Assembly (NCBI GenBank): GCA_965223835.1 | Contig: CBDCXQ010000001.1 | Location: forward strand, 4,836,001-4,900,000 | DNA length: 64,000 nt | Source of the DNA: CAVYXZ01 sp965223835 | GTDB lineage: Bacteria; Chloroflexota; Anaerolineae; Aggregatilineales; Phototrophicaceae | Reading direction: 5' to 3' | Shown here: positions 17,042-25,637 of the stretch, in pieces | Layout of the letters: every line of letters starts with the position of its first letter | Numbering within the stretch: position 1 is the stretch's first letter | The notes under the pieces: model-generated | Seen by the model: the letters and a program-made list of their open reading frames with translations, nothing else | Database searches by the model: none | What the model was told of the DNA's origin: nothing | Position numbers and translations under genes: made by a program

Positions 17042-17875
17042 TTACGAGCGATCTTCCAAAACTACCTGAAACTCCGAGACCCACTCTGAAACCGGCGCAT
17101 TATGCATCGGCCCTTTATAATGAATGGTCCGCATCTCGTTACAAAATGCGTAATCATTTTCAATTGCCCACCGCTTCAGTAACGTCTGTGTTTCCAGATA
17201 CGCCATAGCACTTGTACCCTGTTTCATAATGGTGGCAGCTAAGACCGCCGGTAGCTCAGAAACCACCATGGTTCCAAAAGATGCTAATCTGAGCGAATCA
17301 ATCTGCTCATCTTCAATACTTAGTGCAAAAGCATATTCCATTTCTTGGTCTGGATTGAGTTCATCCCCATAAACGATACCAATATTATGGATATACGCAA
17401 CGCCCTGTGCGTTAATTGCGTCCATTATTTCCTGCCCAACATCCGACGCCTTCGTATTTGTATCTTTCATTCTCAATACCAGCACCCGAATTGGAGCTAT
17501 TTGCTTGACAACAACTTTTAGTTCAGACATTTTGTCCTCTGCCTTTATCATATTGATGTGAAATTCGATCATAGCAACACGTCGTTGATCTTCACGCACA
17601 CGCTGTTCAAGCTCAGACTGTTTTAAGCGAAACATCCCCTGTAATTCATCCACACCCAGTTCGTAATTGAGCATCAAACCAATCTGCTCGAGCGATAATC
17701 CCATTTCCTTGAGTGCCATGATACGATGAGCACGTGGCAATTGTTGCAATGTGTAATAGCGATAGCCGGTAAATTTATCGACTTGACTGGGCTGAAGCAA
17801 TCCAAGATTTTCGTAGTGCCGTAGGGCATGAATACTGATCTGACTGAGTTGTGAAAACTCGCCTATCTTGAGCAT
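17042..17875 (-). CDS. MerR-family activator with GyrI-like effector domain
   Basis: The 277-residue protein starts MLKIGEFSQLSQISIHALRH followed by YENLGLLQP, the winged helix of MerR proteins. A long dimer helix (about residues 75-115) comes next, then a GyrI/AraC-type effector-binding domain (KVVVKQIAPIRVLVLRMKDT to the end), the BmrR/TipA-like arrangement. Such regulators sense hydrophobic or cationic small molecules and untwist promoters with a long spacer. The site upstream of this gene has the expected 19-base spacer, so autoregulation is likely. The target transporter could be the MFS gene next door, but that gene has no matching site. Confidence 0.9.
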   Translation of the reverse strand: MLKIGEFSQLSQISIHALRHYENLGLLQPSQVDKFTGYRYYTLQQLPRAHRIMALKEMGLSLEQIGLMLNYELGVDELQGMFRLKQSELEQRVREDQRRVAMIEFHINMIKAEDKMSELKVVVKQIAPIRVLVLRMKDTNTKASDVGQEIMDAINAQGVAYIHNIGIVYGDELNPDQEMEYAFALSIEDEQIDSLRLASFGTMVVSELPAVLAATIMKQGTSAMAYLETQTLLKRWAIENDYAFCNEMRTIHYKGPMHNAPVSEWVSEFQVVLEDRS

Positions 17876-17931
17876 GTTGATCTCCGAAAGGTGACTTGCT
17901 ATCTGTCTTTGAAGGCTACCTTCTTCACTTC

Positions 17932-17962
17932 ATTATGGAGTCTCGCATAGGCCGAGAGTCAA
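17932..17962 (-). promoter_or_regulatory. MerR-type promoter with 19-base spacer and dyad operator
   Basis: On the minus strand TTGACT (17957-17962) and CATAAT (17932-17937) are separated by exactly 19 bases. The overlong spacer holds a dyad: GACTCTCG and CGAGACTC around seven bases, with one mismatch (17938-17960). This is the canonical layout for activation by DNA untwisting. It reads into the MerR-family gene itself. Confidence 0.72.
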
Positions 17963-18272
17963 GTAATTCGTTAAAATTGCTACAGATGAAAAGCGTTTTG
18001 GAATTTCTTCAGCATTGGGCACACGAATTGACAGGAGTTTCTATAAGAAATCACCGTGATAGATTCCGTATCATCTGCAGGCATAGCAAATCAACGCGTT
18101 CACAGCATATCCCTGATTAAGCACTTGTTGGGATTGGGGGGAAATAATAAGTCCAACCATAACCATATGACAAGCAAATTCTTCACAATTCTGTGCTAAG
18201 CTAAGCCAAGATCGCGGCATCGTGGGTAGCGATCACTCATCAAAGTCATGCCCACTCATCAGGATAACATCA
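17963..18272. other. Intergenic region between MerR promoter and MFS gene
   Basis: These 310 bases are A+T-rich. Short plus-strand frames exist (one from 17896 to 18120) but have no family likeness or ribosome-binding site. Apart from the AGGATA site just before 18273, I see no clear structure. Confidence 0.3.
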
Positions 18273-19436
18273 ATGCTCAGATTAGCATTTGCTTACCGCG
18301 ATCATGAGCCGCAGCGTCTGGTTGCCTTGCAGTTTATCAGCATCGCTGCGCTGGGGATGGTCGTCCCTTTCTTCAACGTCTATCTGACCGAAGTCGGGTT
18401 CTCGGCCACCCTCATCGGCACGCTACTCAGTGTGGGTGCACTACTGGCACTGATTCTCACGCCCTTACTCAACAATCTGGCAGACCGCATTGGCATTCAC
18501 CGCCGCCTGTATATGGGCTATGTGCTGCTGTTTGCCCTGGCAAACGGGCTGTTTATGGCGTCGCAATCGACCCTCATCCTGATGCTGGCTTTCTTACTCG
18601 TCCAGATCACGTCGGGTCCCAGCGTCATGCTGGGGATGCAACTCACCATGACCAAACTCCAGCAACAGGGGCGGGCCACGCTGGGCCGCTTGCGCTCATT
18701 TTCGGCGCTGGGCTTCAGCCTCGCCAGTCTGTTGTCGGGTCAACTCTTCAATCTGGGGGGTTATGCGCTGGTTTTTGGTGCGGGTGGCGTATTGGCTGGT
18801 CTGTCAGCGCAATTGGCAACCATCCTTCCAGAGCGGACCGCCAACCAAAAACGCCCAACCAAGCTCGAACCACGCCGTCGGGGATTCTACGTGTTGGTTC
18901 TGGCTCAATTCTTTAGTGCGATGGGCCTTCGCGCCGGGTTTGATTTCCTGTTCATCCACTTCAATCAGGATCTGGGCATCCCGATGAACCAGCTGGGACT
19001 GTGGGCAGCGCTACTGGCCGGTGTCGAGATTCCCTTTTTCGTGATGTTGGACCCGCTGCTCAAACGCTTCGATGCGCGGCTGCTCTATCTGGTCGGCGCG
19101 GTCGGGATGGGCGGTGTCATGATCGGCTTTGGCATCGTCCCGAACCTGACCTGGCTCGTGTTGCTCCTGCTGATTCGCGGGCTGGTCTGGCCGTTGTATT
19201 ATTTACCGGTCTTTCTCGTCATCTCCCAGGCCAGTAATCCCCATAATGTCGCCACCAATCAGGCCATTCTTCAAATCACGGTTCCCGGTATCGCCGCGTT
19301 GCTCACTGGCTCCCTTGCTGGCTGGATGTTTGATAACCTGGGCGCAACCACCCTCTACATGGCCTGTGCTGGGGCTTGTTTTGTCGGTGCGCTCATCACC
19401 TTACTGGGCTATCGCACCTTGAAACGTAGCCGGTAA
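18273..19436 (+). CDS. MFS transporter
   Basis: The product of about 387 residues has 12 predicted membrane helices. The motif GVxxTLLSVGALLALILTPL, then NNLADRIGIHRRLYMGYVLL, is the A-like loop between helices 2 and 3. The central loop is Arg/Lys-rich (TANQKRPTKLEPRRRG), and the second half repeats the topology. The substrate is unknown; the nearest pattern is the PPP/LacY-like sugar or drug group. ATG 18273 was chosen because AGGATA lies eight bases before it; the upstream frame from 18222 has no likeness. It is adjacent to, and divergent from, the MerR gene. Confidence 0.87.
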   Translation: MLRLAFAYRDHEPQRLVALQFISIAALGMVVPFFNVYLTEVGFSATLIGTLLSVGALLALILTPLLNNLADRIGIHRRLYMGYVLLFALANGLFMASQSTLILMLAFLLVQITSGPSVMLGMQLTMTKLQQQGRATLGRLRSFSALGFSLASLLSGQLFNLGGYALVFGAGGVLAGLSAQLATILPERTANQKRPTKLEPRRRGFYVLVLAQFFSAMGLRAGFDFLFIHFNQDLGIPMNQLGLWAALLAGVEIPFFVMLDPLLKRFDARLLYLVGAVGMGGVMIGFGIVPNLTWLVLLLLIRGLVWPLYYLPVFLVISQASNPHNVATNQAILQITVPGIAALLTGSLAGWMFDNLGATTLYMACAGACFVGALITLLGYRTLKRSR

Positions 19437-19605
19437 TTACTCATCTGACGTGTCATCAGTCCACATAGTTTACAAGTCAGGTTTAATGAACATAAATTCT
19501 GTCAGCCGCTGCGACCAATGCGTATTTGGTTGGTAGGTTATCGTGATTTAACACAAAAATAAAAGTGGCGATAGCTATGTGGCTCAAAGTGCGCGGATAT
19601 TCAGG

Positions 19606-19644
19606 AAAAACCAACTCGATATGTGTTCAACTATATCGAGTTGG
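19606..19644 (-). terminator. Intrinsic terminator of the DUF1328/PRC-barrel operon
   Basis: A perfect 12-base stem, CCAACTCGATAT (19611-19622) and ATATCGAGTTGG (19633-19644), encloses a 10-base loop. On the minus strand it is followed by TTTTTCC. It lies 11 bases past the stop of the last gene of the operon. Confidence 0.85.
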
Positions 19645-19655
19645 TCATAATAGGA

Positions 19656-20636
19656 TTAATGAGCTGGTGTTACGACATCTTCTGGTGAACCGATCCAACC
19701 GCCGGCACCACCAGCAAAGGCACCCAGCACCATCGCTGCAAAAATCGCACCGGCAATCGCGGCCAGGGTATCAGCAACCGATTGACCAGCTTCACGAGCA
19801 GCTTCCTCGGCATTGACACGGAACTCGGCAAATGTCTGCTCCCAACGATTGAGCGTATCACGGGCTTCGGCCTCGCTAAGTTCAGTACGAGCCACAATCA
19901 CCTGTACTACTGCGTCACGATCTTCTTCCGTGATGTTTTCACCCATCATCAGCAACCGAGTGACTGCAGCATCCAACTCGCGTTGAGCAGCGTCAGGTTG
20001 CCGCGCAATTTCACTGGCGGTGTCCTGTATGACGTCGGCAGCCGCTTCACCCTCAGTTTCCAGATTCTGCGGCTGCAAATCGGCCTGGCCGGTTTGTTGC
20101 AACAGGGTCCGGCCTTCTTCAAGAACAGTCTGTAAAGAGACCTCCTGTAAGTTTAAGGCATCGGCCACTTCGGGTGAAACATCAGCTAGAGCTTGACCAG
20201 CAAGATTAAATCCCTGAGCAATCGCGCTCGTTGCTGAATTCACCACATTACCAATAGAAGTTGTAAGCAGCAAAACCGAGACCACGCCAGCCAATGCCCA
20301 GGCCAAAATACCATGCAAGATGCCATCAATAGTGTCCGGCATCCCGGCCAGGCGTCCGGCCACATAACCCCCACAAAGGAAAGCAATAAGGCCACTGGCC
20401 GCGAACCAGATCACAGCCGCACTGCCAAGTCCTGGTTCAACCGGATTAACCTCAGTCGCCGGATTAACTGTATTGACACCAATGCTGAAGCCAAGCATGT
20501 TCAGCGCCAGTTGAATAATCAGAGCAATCAATGCGCCTGCGATTACAGCGCCCCAGGAGATACGTCTCACCGGACCTGCTACCAAATTAGTCTGGTGCTT
20601 TTCCAGAATAACAGGCGGTTCTACAACATCAACCAT
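19656..20636 (-). CDS. Membrane protein with Gly-zipper helices (PhnA-like/stress-cluster type)
   Basis: The 326-residue protein has a short N-terminus, then membrane segments starting RISWGAVIAGALIALIIQLA and LIAFLCGGYVAGRLAGMPDT. A third helix pair is followed by an acidic helical region (about residues 160-290, with ALNLQEVSLQTVLEEGRTL) and a final membrane segment rich in Gly/Ala. The first part resembles proteins labelled PhnA-like that cluster with PRC-barrel genes. ATG 20636 lies one base after the PRC-barrel stop, so translation is coupled. Function unknown; an envelope role is inferred from the operon. Confidence 0.75.
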   Translation of the reverse strand: MVDVVEPPVILEKHQTNLVAGPVRRISWGAVIAGALIALIIQLALNMLGFSIGVNTVNPATEVNPVEPGLGSAAVIWFAASGLIAFLCGGYVAGRLAGMPDTIDGILHGILAWALAGVVSVLLLTTSIGNVVNSATSAIAQGFNLAGQALADVSPEVADALNLQEVSLQTVLEEGRTLLQQTGQADLQPQNLETEGEAAADVIQDTASEIARQPDAAQRELDAAVTRLLMMGENITEEDRDAVVQVIVARTELSEAEARDTLNRWEQTFAEFRVNAEEAAREAGQSVADTLAAIAGAIFAAMVLGAFAGGAGGWIGSPEDVVTPAH

Positions 20637-20637
20637 T

Positions 20638-20991
20638 TTATTGTTGCTCCCAGTATGGTTTATGCCCGTAATAGCTGTGAATTTCGCGGCCCCATTGTTC
20701 GTTTGCCATATCCGGCCAATTGTCCTGGTCGAATCCGGGTGCATTTTCGAGGCGTTCCTTTTGGACATCGAAGACAAACTTTTTGTTATCGGTGTCAATG
20801 GTCAGCGCTTTCCAGGGAACGGCGAAAAGCTTATCGCCAAGGCCTAGAAAACCACCAAATGATAGCACCGCATAGGCGATATGTCCGGTATTTATATCGA
20901 CCATCAGCTCTGTGATTCCGCCGAGGTCTTCCCCGGCCCGATTGGTTACACCGTCCCCGATCAACGAGGAAGCAGATAGTAACAAGGTCAT
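20638..20991 (-). CDS. PRC-barrel domain protein
   Basis: The 117-residue protein has a typical PRC-barrel: LLSASSLIGDGVTNRAGEDL, GGITELMVDINTGHIAYAVL, then GGFLGLGDKLFAVPWKALTI. A tail follows with HSYYGHKPYWEQQ, as often seen in stress-cluster PRC proteins. Such barrels bind RNA or protein partners. AAGGAG lies just before ATG 20991. It is the middle gene of a three-gene operon. Confidence 0.87.
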   Translation of the reverse strand: MTLLLSASSLIGDGVTNRAGEDLGGITELMVDINTGHIAYAVLSFGGFLGLGDKLFAVPWKALTIDTDNKKFVFDVQKERLENAPGFDQDNWPDMANEQWGREIHSYYGHKPYWEQQ

Positions 20992-21041
20992 GTCAATTCT
21001 CCTTAAAGTGACTGATTGTGTTGAAAAGGTAAAATGCTTCG

Positions 21042-21203
21042 CTAGAGGGCACTGCGACCAAAGATGAGCGCAGCGATGAATAGCACAAGAAACACCAGAA
21101 ACAGAATTTGGGCGATCCCGGCGGCAGCACCAGCGATGCCACCAAAGCCGAACACCGCAGCTAAAACCGCGACCACCAAGAATATCAGCGCCAATCGTAA
21201 CAT
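21042..21203 (-). CDS. DUF1328-family small membrane protein, 53 aa
   Basis: This short gene encodes MLRLALIFLVVAVLAAVFGF followed by GGIAGAAAGIAQILF and a second hydrophobic helix. The Gly-Phe-Gly-Gly-Ile-Ala-x-Ala-Ala-x-Gly-Ile-Ala core is the DUF1328 signature (YtjA type). Two membrane helices make up the whole protein. AGGA precedes ATG 21203. It is the first gene of the operon with the PRC-barrel and membrane protein. Members are often induced by stress; the molecular role is unknown. Confidence 0.85.
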   Translation of the reverse strand: MLRLALIFLVVAVLAAVFGFGGIAGAAAGIAQILFLVFLVLFIAALIFGRSAL

Positions 21204-21310
21204 GTGATATTTTCCTATCCATTGAAAACTTACAATTAATCTAACATGCGAAATATATATTGGAATGCCCGTACTGACCCTAATTTATATAGGACATATG
21301 GCGGACTAGT

Positions 21311-21351
21311 ATTTAGCCAACCAGGTCATATATTGACCTGCCTTGGTAAAT
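21311..21351. promoter_or_regulatory. Inverted repeat upstream of the DUF1328 operon
   Basis: CAGGTCA (21322-21328) and TGACCTG (21334-21340) flank TATAT. Partial pairing extends outward through CCAA/TTGG and ATTTA/TAAAT. It lies about 120 bases before the DUF1328 start and could be an operator or a leader hairpin. No T-tract follows on either strand. Confidence 0.4.
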
Positions 21352-21366
21352 ATCTGCTAGATCCAG

Positions 21367-21405
21367 ACAAAACAAAAGAGACAGTGTCCCATCATCACTG
21401 TCTCT
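21367..21405 (-). terminator. Intrinsic terminator of the alpha/beta hydrolase gene
   Basis: AGAGACAGTG (21377-21386) pairs perfectly with CACTGTCTCT (21396-21405). On the minus strand the stem is followed by TTTGTTTTG. It lies 28 bases past the hydrolase stop codon. Confidence 0.85.
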
Positions 21406-21432
21406 CACCATGACTGCGATATTATGTTTAAT

Positions 21433-22578
21433 TTACGCTCCTATCGGCACCTTTTCTGCCATCCACTGTGCCATCACATCCAGCGCCAGCCCGATATTGC
21501 CCACTTGGCAGTGATTGTGTCCCTGCTCCGCCTCGGTGAATATCCGCTCAGTGATCGACCGGGCATTCGTCAACGCCGCCACCTGTAAATGATGTAGCTT
21601 CATCGGGATAAAATGGTCCTGCTCACCCGTTAAAATCAGCACGTCCTGCGTCACCAAATCTGACCGGAGATTTTCTTTGTTGTGTTCGAGCATCCGCTGC
21701 GAACCTTCCAGCAGCGTATCGGCCTGCATGATGTACATCATGTTCTCGGCCCCCCAGCGTTCCTGGGGCATCCGCTTCATCTTCATCTCGGCCATTGTGT
21801 TCATCAGGCCGGGATATTTCATCAGCCAGCGGGCGAAAGCAGCGACGGGTTTTGGCGGAATTTCCATATAATCATAGGCGATGCTCGAGGCAATCACGCG
21901 CTTGATACGTGGTTCGTAGGCCGCCGCCCGGAAGCATAACCAACCGCCCATCGAAATCCCCAGCCACGTCACCTGATCCAGCTTGAAATAATCCAGCACC
22001 GCTTTGGCTGGTTTTTCCCAGTTATAGCGCATCGGCAACTGCGAATATTTCAGCGCACCACCCTGACCCGGCCCATCGAACAGATAGACATCATAGCCAA
22101 GACGGGCGAAAAAGGTCGCCGGTGAGTACCATTCCTCGATGAACGAATCGAACCCACCATGAATAACCAGTGAACCGTGCGGGAGTGCTGTCTGCGCCGG
22201 GACCTTCAGCGCCGGGAGATAACCGCTCTGATAAGGAATTTGATGACGCTCAATCGGCTCATCAACGCACAATTCCTTGTAGAACAGGTCAATGAATTGA
22301 TCATACAGCGCCACTTTGTCCGGGTCAGTATGATGCGTGAAAAATTCCGCTGCGCGATAATGGAACGTACCATTCATCAAGCGCCCCTGAGTCAACGCCT
22401 TCTCCGCCTGCCGGATATGCTCTGCTTTCCAGTCCGCCAGCCCGGTGATATTCGCCCCGGCCTCACGCATGTCTTCCAATCGACAGAAACCCAACGAATG
22501 CCAGCGGTTTAACTGGTAGTCGATAATTTTTGTCTTGTGCAGCGTATGATACCCTACCGGAAATTCAAACGTTTTCAT
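21433..22578 (-). CDS. Alpha/beta hydrolase with helical N-terminal extension
   Basis: The 381-residue protein has about 115 helical residues before the hydrolase core. The oxyanion region is VIHGGFDSFIEEW, the nucleophile elbow GISMGG places Ser209, the acid is Asp321 in LILTGEQDHF, and the base is His354 or His356 in EQGHNHCQ. The layout recalls the family of 2,6-dihydropseudooxynicotine hydrolase and FrsA-like proteins rather than simple lipases. The substrate is unknown. A strong AAGGAGGG site precedes ATG 22578. The TetR gene on the same strand upstream may regulate it, but no shared operator was seen before this gene. Confidence 0.85.
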   Translation of the reverse strand: MKTFEFPVGYHTLHKTKIIDYQLNRWHSLGFCRLEDMREAGANITGLADWKAEHIRQAEKALTQGRLMNGTFHYRAAEFFTHHTDPDKVALYDQFIDLFYKELCVDEPIERHQIPYQSGYLPALKVPAQTALPHGSLVIHGGFDSFIEEWYSPATFFARLGYDVYLFDGPGQGGALKYSQLPMRYNWEKPAKAVLDYFKLDQVTWLGISMGGWLCFRAAAYEPRIKRVIASSIAYDYMEIPPKPVAAFARWLMKYPGLMNTMAEMKMKRMPQERWGAENMMYIMQADTLLEGSQRMLEHNKENLRSDLVTQDVLILTGEQDHFIPMKLHHLQVAALTNARSITERIFTEAEQGHNHCQVGNIGLALDVMAQWMAEKVPIGA

Positions 22579-22629
22579 GACTTATCCCTCCTTATGGAGA
22601 AGTGAATCCAAATGTATAGGATCTGATAG

Positions 22630-22678
22630 TAGACAGCGGGCTTCAGTCCGTTCTAATGGGCTAAAGCCACATTGTCTA
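22630..22678. repeat. Possible hairpin repeat upstream of the hydrolase
   Basis: TAGACA and TGTCTA bound a block with inner arms GGCTT and AAGCC (GGGCTTCAGTCCG...GGGCTAAAGCC). It looks like an imperfect hairpin element. No second copy was identified in this window. Confidence 0.3.
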
Positions 22679-22856
22679 TCCGCTGAATTCGTTTTCGTTT
22701 CTCCATTAGTACCGGACTCTCCGATACGCCTTATTTGCTATAGGAGCGATGGCTTGCCTCACCCATTGGTGTTCAGTTGCCAACGAAAGCATCTCGTCAA
22801 TTTGTACAGCCCAGATCTTAAGCCTGCGCAATAAGCTGTTGACTGATCGCCAACGG

Positions 22857-23456
22857 CTAGCTCCGCCCCAGCCCGCTTTTCAGAAACGTGATCAGATAAT
22901 CAAGATTCGCTTCTAGCGCGTCGAAATCACCAAGATCAGTCAGGTCAGCTGCATGGGTCAACATGTAGCCGATCACTTTCTGGATAAACGCCGGGGGCAG
23001 ATCATCGCGGAAATCGCCCCGTGCAAACGCTGCCGCCAATAACTGTCCCATCGCCGCGTTGTCCTCAAAGTTGTACGTCGTCAGCGCTCTGTCATAGATC
23101 GCATTACCTTGTTCCCGTACAAAACTCGCGGCGAACCGGTTAATCGCTGGATATTCCTGGGCAAACGCCATGCCATAGCGAATTTGCGTGCGCAGCACCT
23201 CAAAAATATCCTGCTGGAAATCTTCCGCACGCATCGTGCGCTCCAGAAATTCACGTTTGCGGTCGATCAACACCCCGATCAGCGCCAGGTACAGGTCTTC
23301 CTTGGTCTTAAAGTGATAGTAGAACTGGCCTTTACTCATCCCAGCCATTTGCAAAATGGTGTTGATTGACGCCTGTTCATACCCCTTGTCAATGAAAACT
23401 TCTAATGCCGCGTCGAAGAGTTCATCACGATGTTCGAATCCATTTTCAAAGCTCAT
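22857..23456 (-). CDS. TetR-family transcriptional regulator
   Basis: The 199-residue protein begins with a classic TetR domain: DELFDAALEVFIDKGYEQAS, INTILQMAGMSKGQFYYHFK and TKEDLYLALIG. The C-terminal ligand domain is helical. ATG 23456 is chosen for the GGAAG site eight bases upstream; ATG 23471 would leave almost no leader. A 16-base palindrome sits between its -35 and -10 boxes, so it very probably represses itself. The hydrolase gene downstream on the same strand is a plausible target by position only. Confidence 0.92.
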   Translation of the reverse strand: MSFENGFEHRDELFDAALEVFIDKGYEQASINTILQMAGMSKGQFYYHFKTKEDLYLALIGVLIDRKREFLERTMRAEDFQQDIFEVLRTQIRYGMAFAQEYPAINRFAASFVREQGNAIYDRALTTYNFEDNAAMGQLLAAAFARGDFRDDLPPAFIQKVIGYMLTHAADLTDLGDFDALEANLDYLITFLKSGLGRS

Positions 23457-23483
23457 TGCAATCGCTTCCATGTTAACAAATAC

Positions 23484-23512
23484 AGTATAGACCAGAAGGT
23501 CTAGACCGTCAA
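23484..23512 (-). promoter_or_regulatory. tetR promoter with operator in the spacer
   Basis: On the minus strand TTGACG (23507-23512) and TATACT (23484-23489) are exactly 17 bases apart. TAGACC-N4-GGTCTA, a perfect palindrome at 23488-23503, overlaps the -10 and spacer. A second palindrome, GGTCTAGACC, overlaps it at 23498-23507. Repressor bound here would block RNA polymerase. Confidence 0.8.
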
Positions 23513-23609
23513 GTCTAATTTCAAAATATTGCAACAGCCCAGGTGTCATGTGGTTGACGAACCCCTATCCGCCGACTATGATGGGCCGTCGTTTTGAAGT
23601 CAGGTAGAT

Positions 23610-25412
23610 ATGAACCTCAGACATCACTGGCCGCTACTGCTCATCGTTGCCATCTTTCTCGCGGCCACCTTTGCTCAGAGTCGGCTACTTCCTCTCATGG
23701 AAGGTGGGGATGAAATTCTCCATACCGCCTATGTCGAGCACCTGCGAACGACGTTCCAGCTACCGGACCGCACGACTAACGCCACCAATTGCACCCGCCA
23801 GGAAAGCGGCCAACCACCCCTGACTTACGTCCTGGCCGCGCTGTTGCTCAACGCCGCCCAGCGCCCCCACATTAACTGTGACCAACTGCGGGCTGACTAC
23901 GACAATCGTCAGAATCCCTGGCTCAGTCAGCCAGATCAATGGCTGCGCGGCGACAACGCCCGTGTTTCCATTCCCCCGGACACCAATTTGCCGCCAGCGT
24001 ACCGGACCAATGTTTATCTGATGCGCGCAACTGCGCCCGTGTGGGGATTGCTGGCAGTTGTTGGTGCCTACGCCGCCGGGTTAACCGTCTTTCACCGCCG
24101 CCGGTTGGCCCTGCTGACAGCCACCGTCTTCGCTTTCACGCCCCAGTTTATCCACCTCAGCAGCTACTTCAATAACGACATCAGTTCGATTGCATTTGCC
24201 ACGTTGCTGCTGTGGCGTACCTTGCTCGTATTACGCCGACCCGTCACCACAACCGATCCTATCCTGCTAGGGATACTCAGCGGTCTCGGCGCTCTTGCCA
24301 AAATGAGCGTTGGGCTGCTGTTGCCAGCCGTTGGCCTGGCGTTGCTATTCGAAGCCCTGCGCCACTTGCAGCCTCTCCGTCGCTTATTACGCAGCGGGTT
24401 GATTTATAGCGTCACCTTGCTAGTCGTACTCGGTCCCTGGTTGCTCTTCGGACTGCTGACCTATGGCGACCCACTCGGCACCAACACGCACTTCAACCCG
24501 GCGTATTACCATGACCCGCCCCGACCGCTAATGGCAGTGATGGCCGACCTGGACAAAATCTTCCTGACCTATCTGGGTAATTTTGGCCTCAGCAAAGTTC
24601 TGCTCCAACCCTTCACCTACTTTGTGCTCGGCATCGCGGCAGCTACCGCGGTTCTCGGCCATATCGTCGGCATCAGGCGACGGACGCTTCAAGCCAATTA
24701 TCTCCAGATTGCAGTGCTATTGGTCGCTGTGCTGGTTTTTGTCGCCGGATTTTACCGCTGGTATACGACTGTTTTCTTCGTCACCGGGCGCTTGCTGCAC
24801 CCCATCCACCTCATTTTTGCCCTCTTTCTAGTCGCTGGCTGGCAGCAACTTAATGGTCGTTGGTGGCTTCTGGCTTGGGGCGCGGCCCTGTTCATGACAA
24901 GTGGTGCCCTGTTGACGCCGCTGGCGATTCACGATGCGTACCAGCGACCAGTCTACGTGGCTGCCCCCATTGTCACTGGCCCCCAGTACGACTTCGACAA
25001 CACCATTCGCTTTCTCGGTTATGATCTCAAGCAGGAGCGTATCGCCAGAGGCGGTTTGGCAATGGACCTGTGCTGGGAAATCTTGAAATCGCCGGAGCGC
25101 CGTGCCGCATTCTCAGTCAAACTCGTCCGCGATGGTGAGATCCTCGCCGACCGCACCTCACTCTTTGGCCTGGGCAATTACGATAGCACGCTCTGGAATC
25201 CCGACCATCGCTTCTGCGATCATGTCTATATACCGGTTAACGACCCCGATGTCCCCGCTGCGCAGGAAGCACCTTTTCGCCGGGATACCGTATATGACAT
25301 CCTGATCGTCGTGCTCGATGCCGATACGTTTGCTGTTGATTGGCAGGCCACGCACCTCGACGGCACCCCGGTTCAATTCCCATTCGTGGGCCAGGTATCA
25401 ACGATTCCCTGA
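23610..25412 (+). CDS. GT-C-like polytopic membrane protein
   Basis: The 600-residue protein has a first helix, then LMEGGDEILHTAYVEHLR, the acidic Glu/Asp-Glu motif in the first outside loop of GT-C glycosyltransferases. About ten more membrane helices follow. The loop with SGQPPLTYVLAALLL fits the same superfamily (Pro-Pro-Leu-Tyr). From about residue 455 an outside beta-rich domain begins with IRFLGYDLKQERIARGG. A lipid-linked sugar donor is the usual substrate; specificity is not evident. No other cell-wall or glycan gene is adjacent. Confidence 0.78.
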   Translation: MNLRHHWPLLLIVAIFLAATFAQSRLLPLMEGGDEILHTAYVEHLRTTFQLPDRTTNATNCTRQESGQPPLTYVLAALLLNAAQRPHINCDQLRADYDNRQNPWLSQPDQWLRGDNARVSIPPDTNLPPAYRTNVYLMRATAPVWGLLAVVGAYAAGLTVFHRRRLALLTATVFAFTPQFIHLSSYFNNDISSIAFATLLLWRTLLVLRRPVTTTDPILLGILSGLGALAKMSVGLLLPAVGLALLFEALRHLQPLRRLLRSGLIYSVTLLVVLGPWLLFGLLTYGDPLGTNTHFNPAYYHDPPRPLMAVMADLDKIFLTYLGNFGLSKVLLQPFTYFVLGIAAATAVLGHIVGIRRRTLQANYLQIAVLLVAVLVFVAGFYRWYTTVFFVTGRLLHPIHLIFALFLVAGWQQLNGRWWLLAWGAALFMTSGALLTPLAIHDAYQRPVYVAAPIVTGPQYDFDNTIRFLGYDLKQERIARGGLAMDLCWEILKSPERRAAFSVKLVRDGEILADRTSLFGLGNYDSTLWNPDHRFCDHVYIPVNDPDVPAAQEAPFRRDTVYDILIVVLDADTFAVDWQATHLDGTPVQFPFVGQVSTIP

Positions 25413-25436
25413 GTAACGCTTTGGGACTATTTGCGC

Positions 25437-25442
25437 TACAAT
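25437..25442 (+). promoter_or_regulatory. TACAAT -10 box upstream of the sugar ABC operon
   Basis: TACAAT at the end of GCGCTACAAT lies about 195 bases before the binding-protein start. The long leader holds GTTGATTAT (25450-25458) and its reverse complement (25514-25522), which could fold. Assignment as the operon promoter is tentative. Confidence 0.3.
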
Positions 25443-25637
25443 TGTAGGCGTTGATTATAAGTTGTCCCCATGTTCATAAATGTATGTCCGATCGCGTGCG
25501 CGCAACAAAGATGATAATCAACTTCAATCTGTAAATTGAACTCATGTTGTAAGGAGGTGCGATCAGCCAGGATTAGGTACAATATTCAAGTAATTAAAAT
25601 CGTGCCATTTGCAAATATCTTTTTATAAGGAGACCAT

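Noticed and set aside
17896..18120. 74-codon plus-strand frame upstream of the MFS gene
   Set aside because: It crosses the MerR promoter and operator, has no ribosome-binding site and no protein-like pattern.
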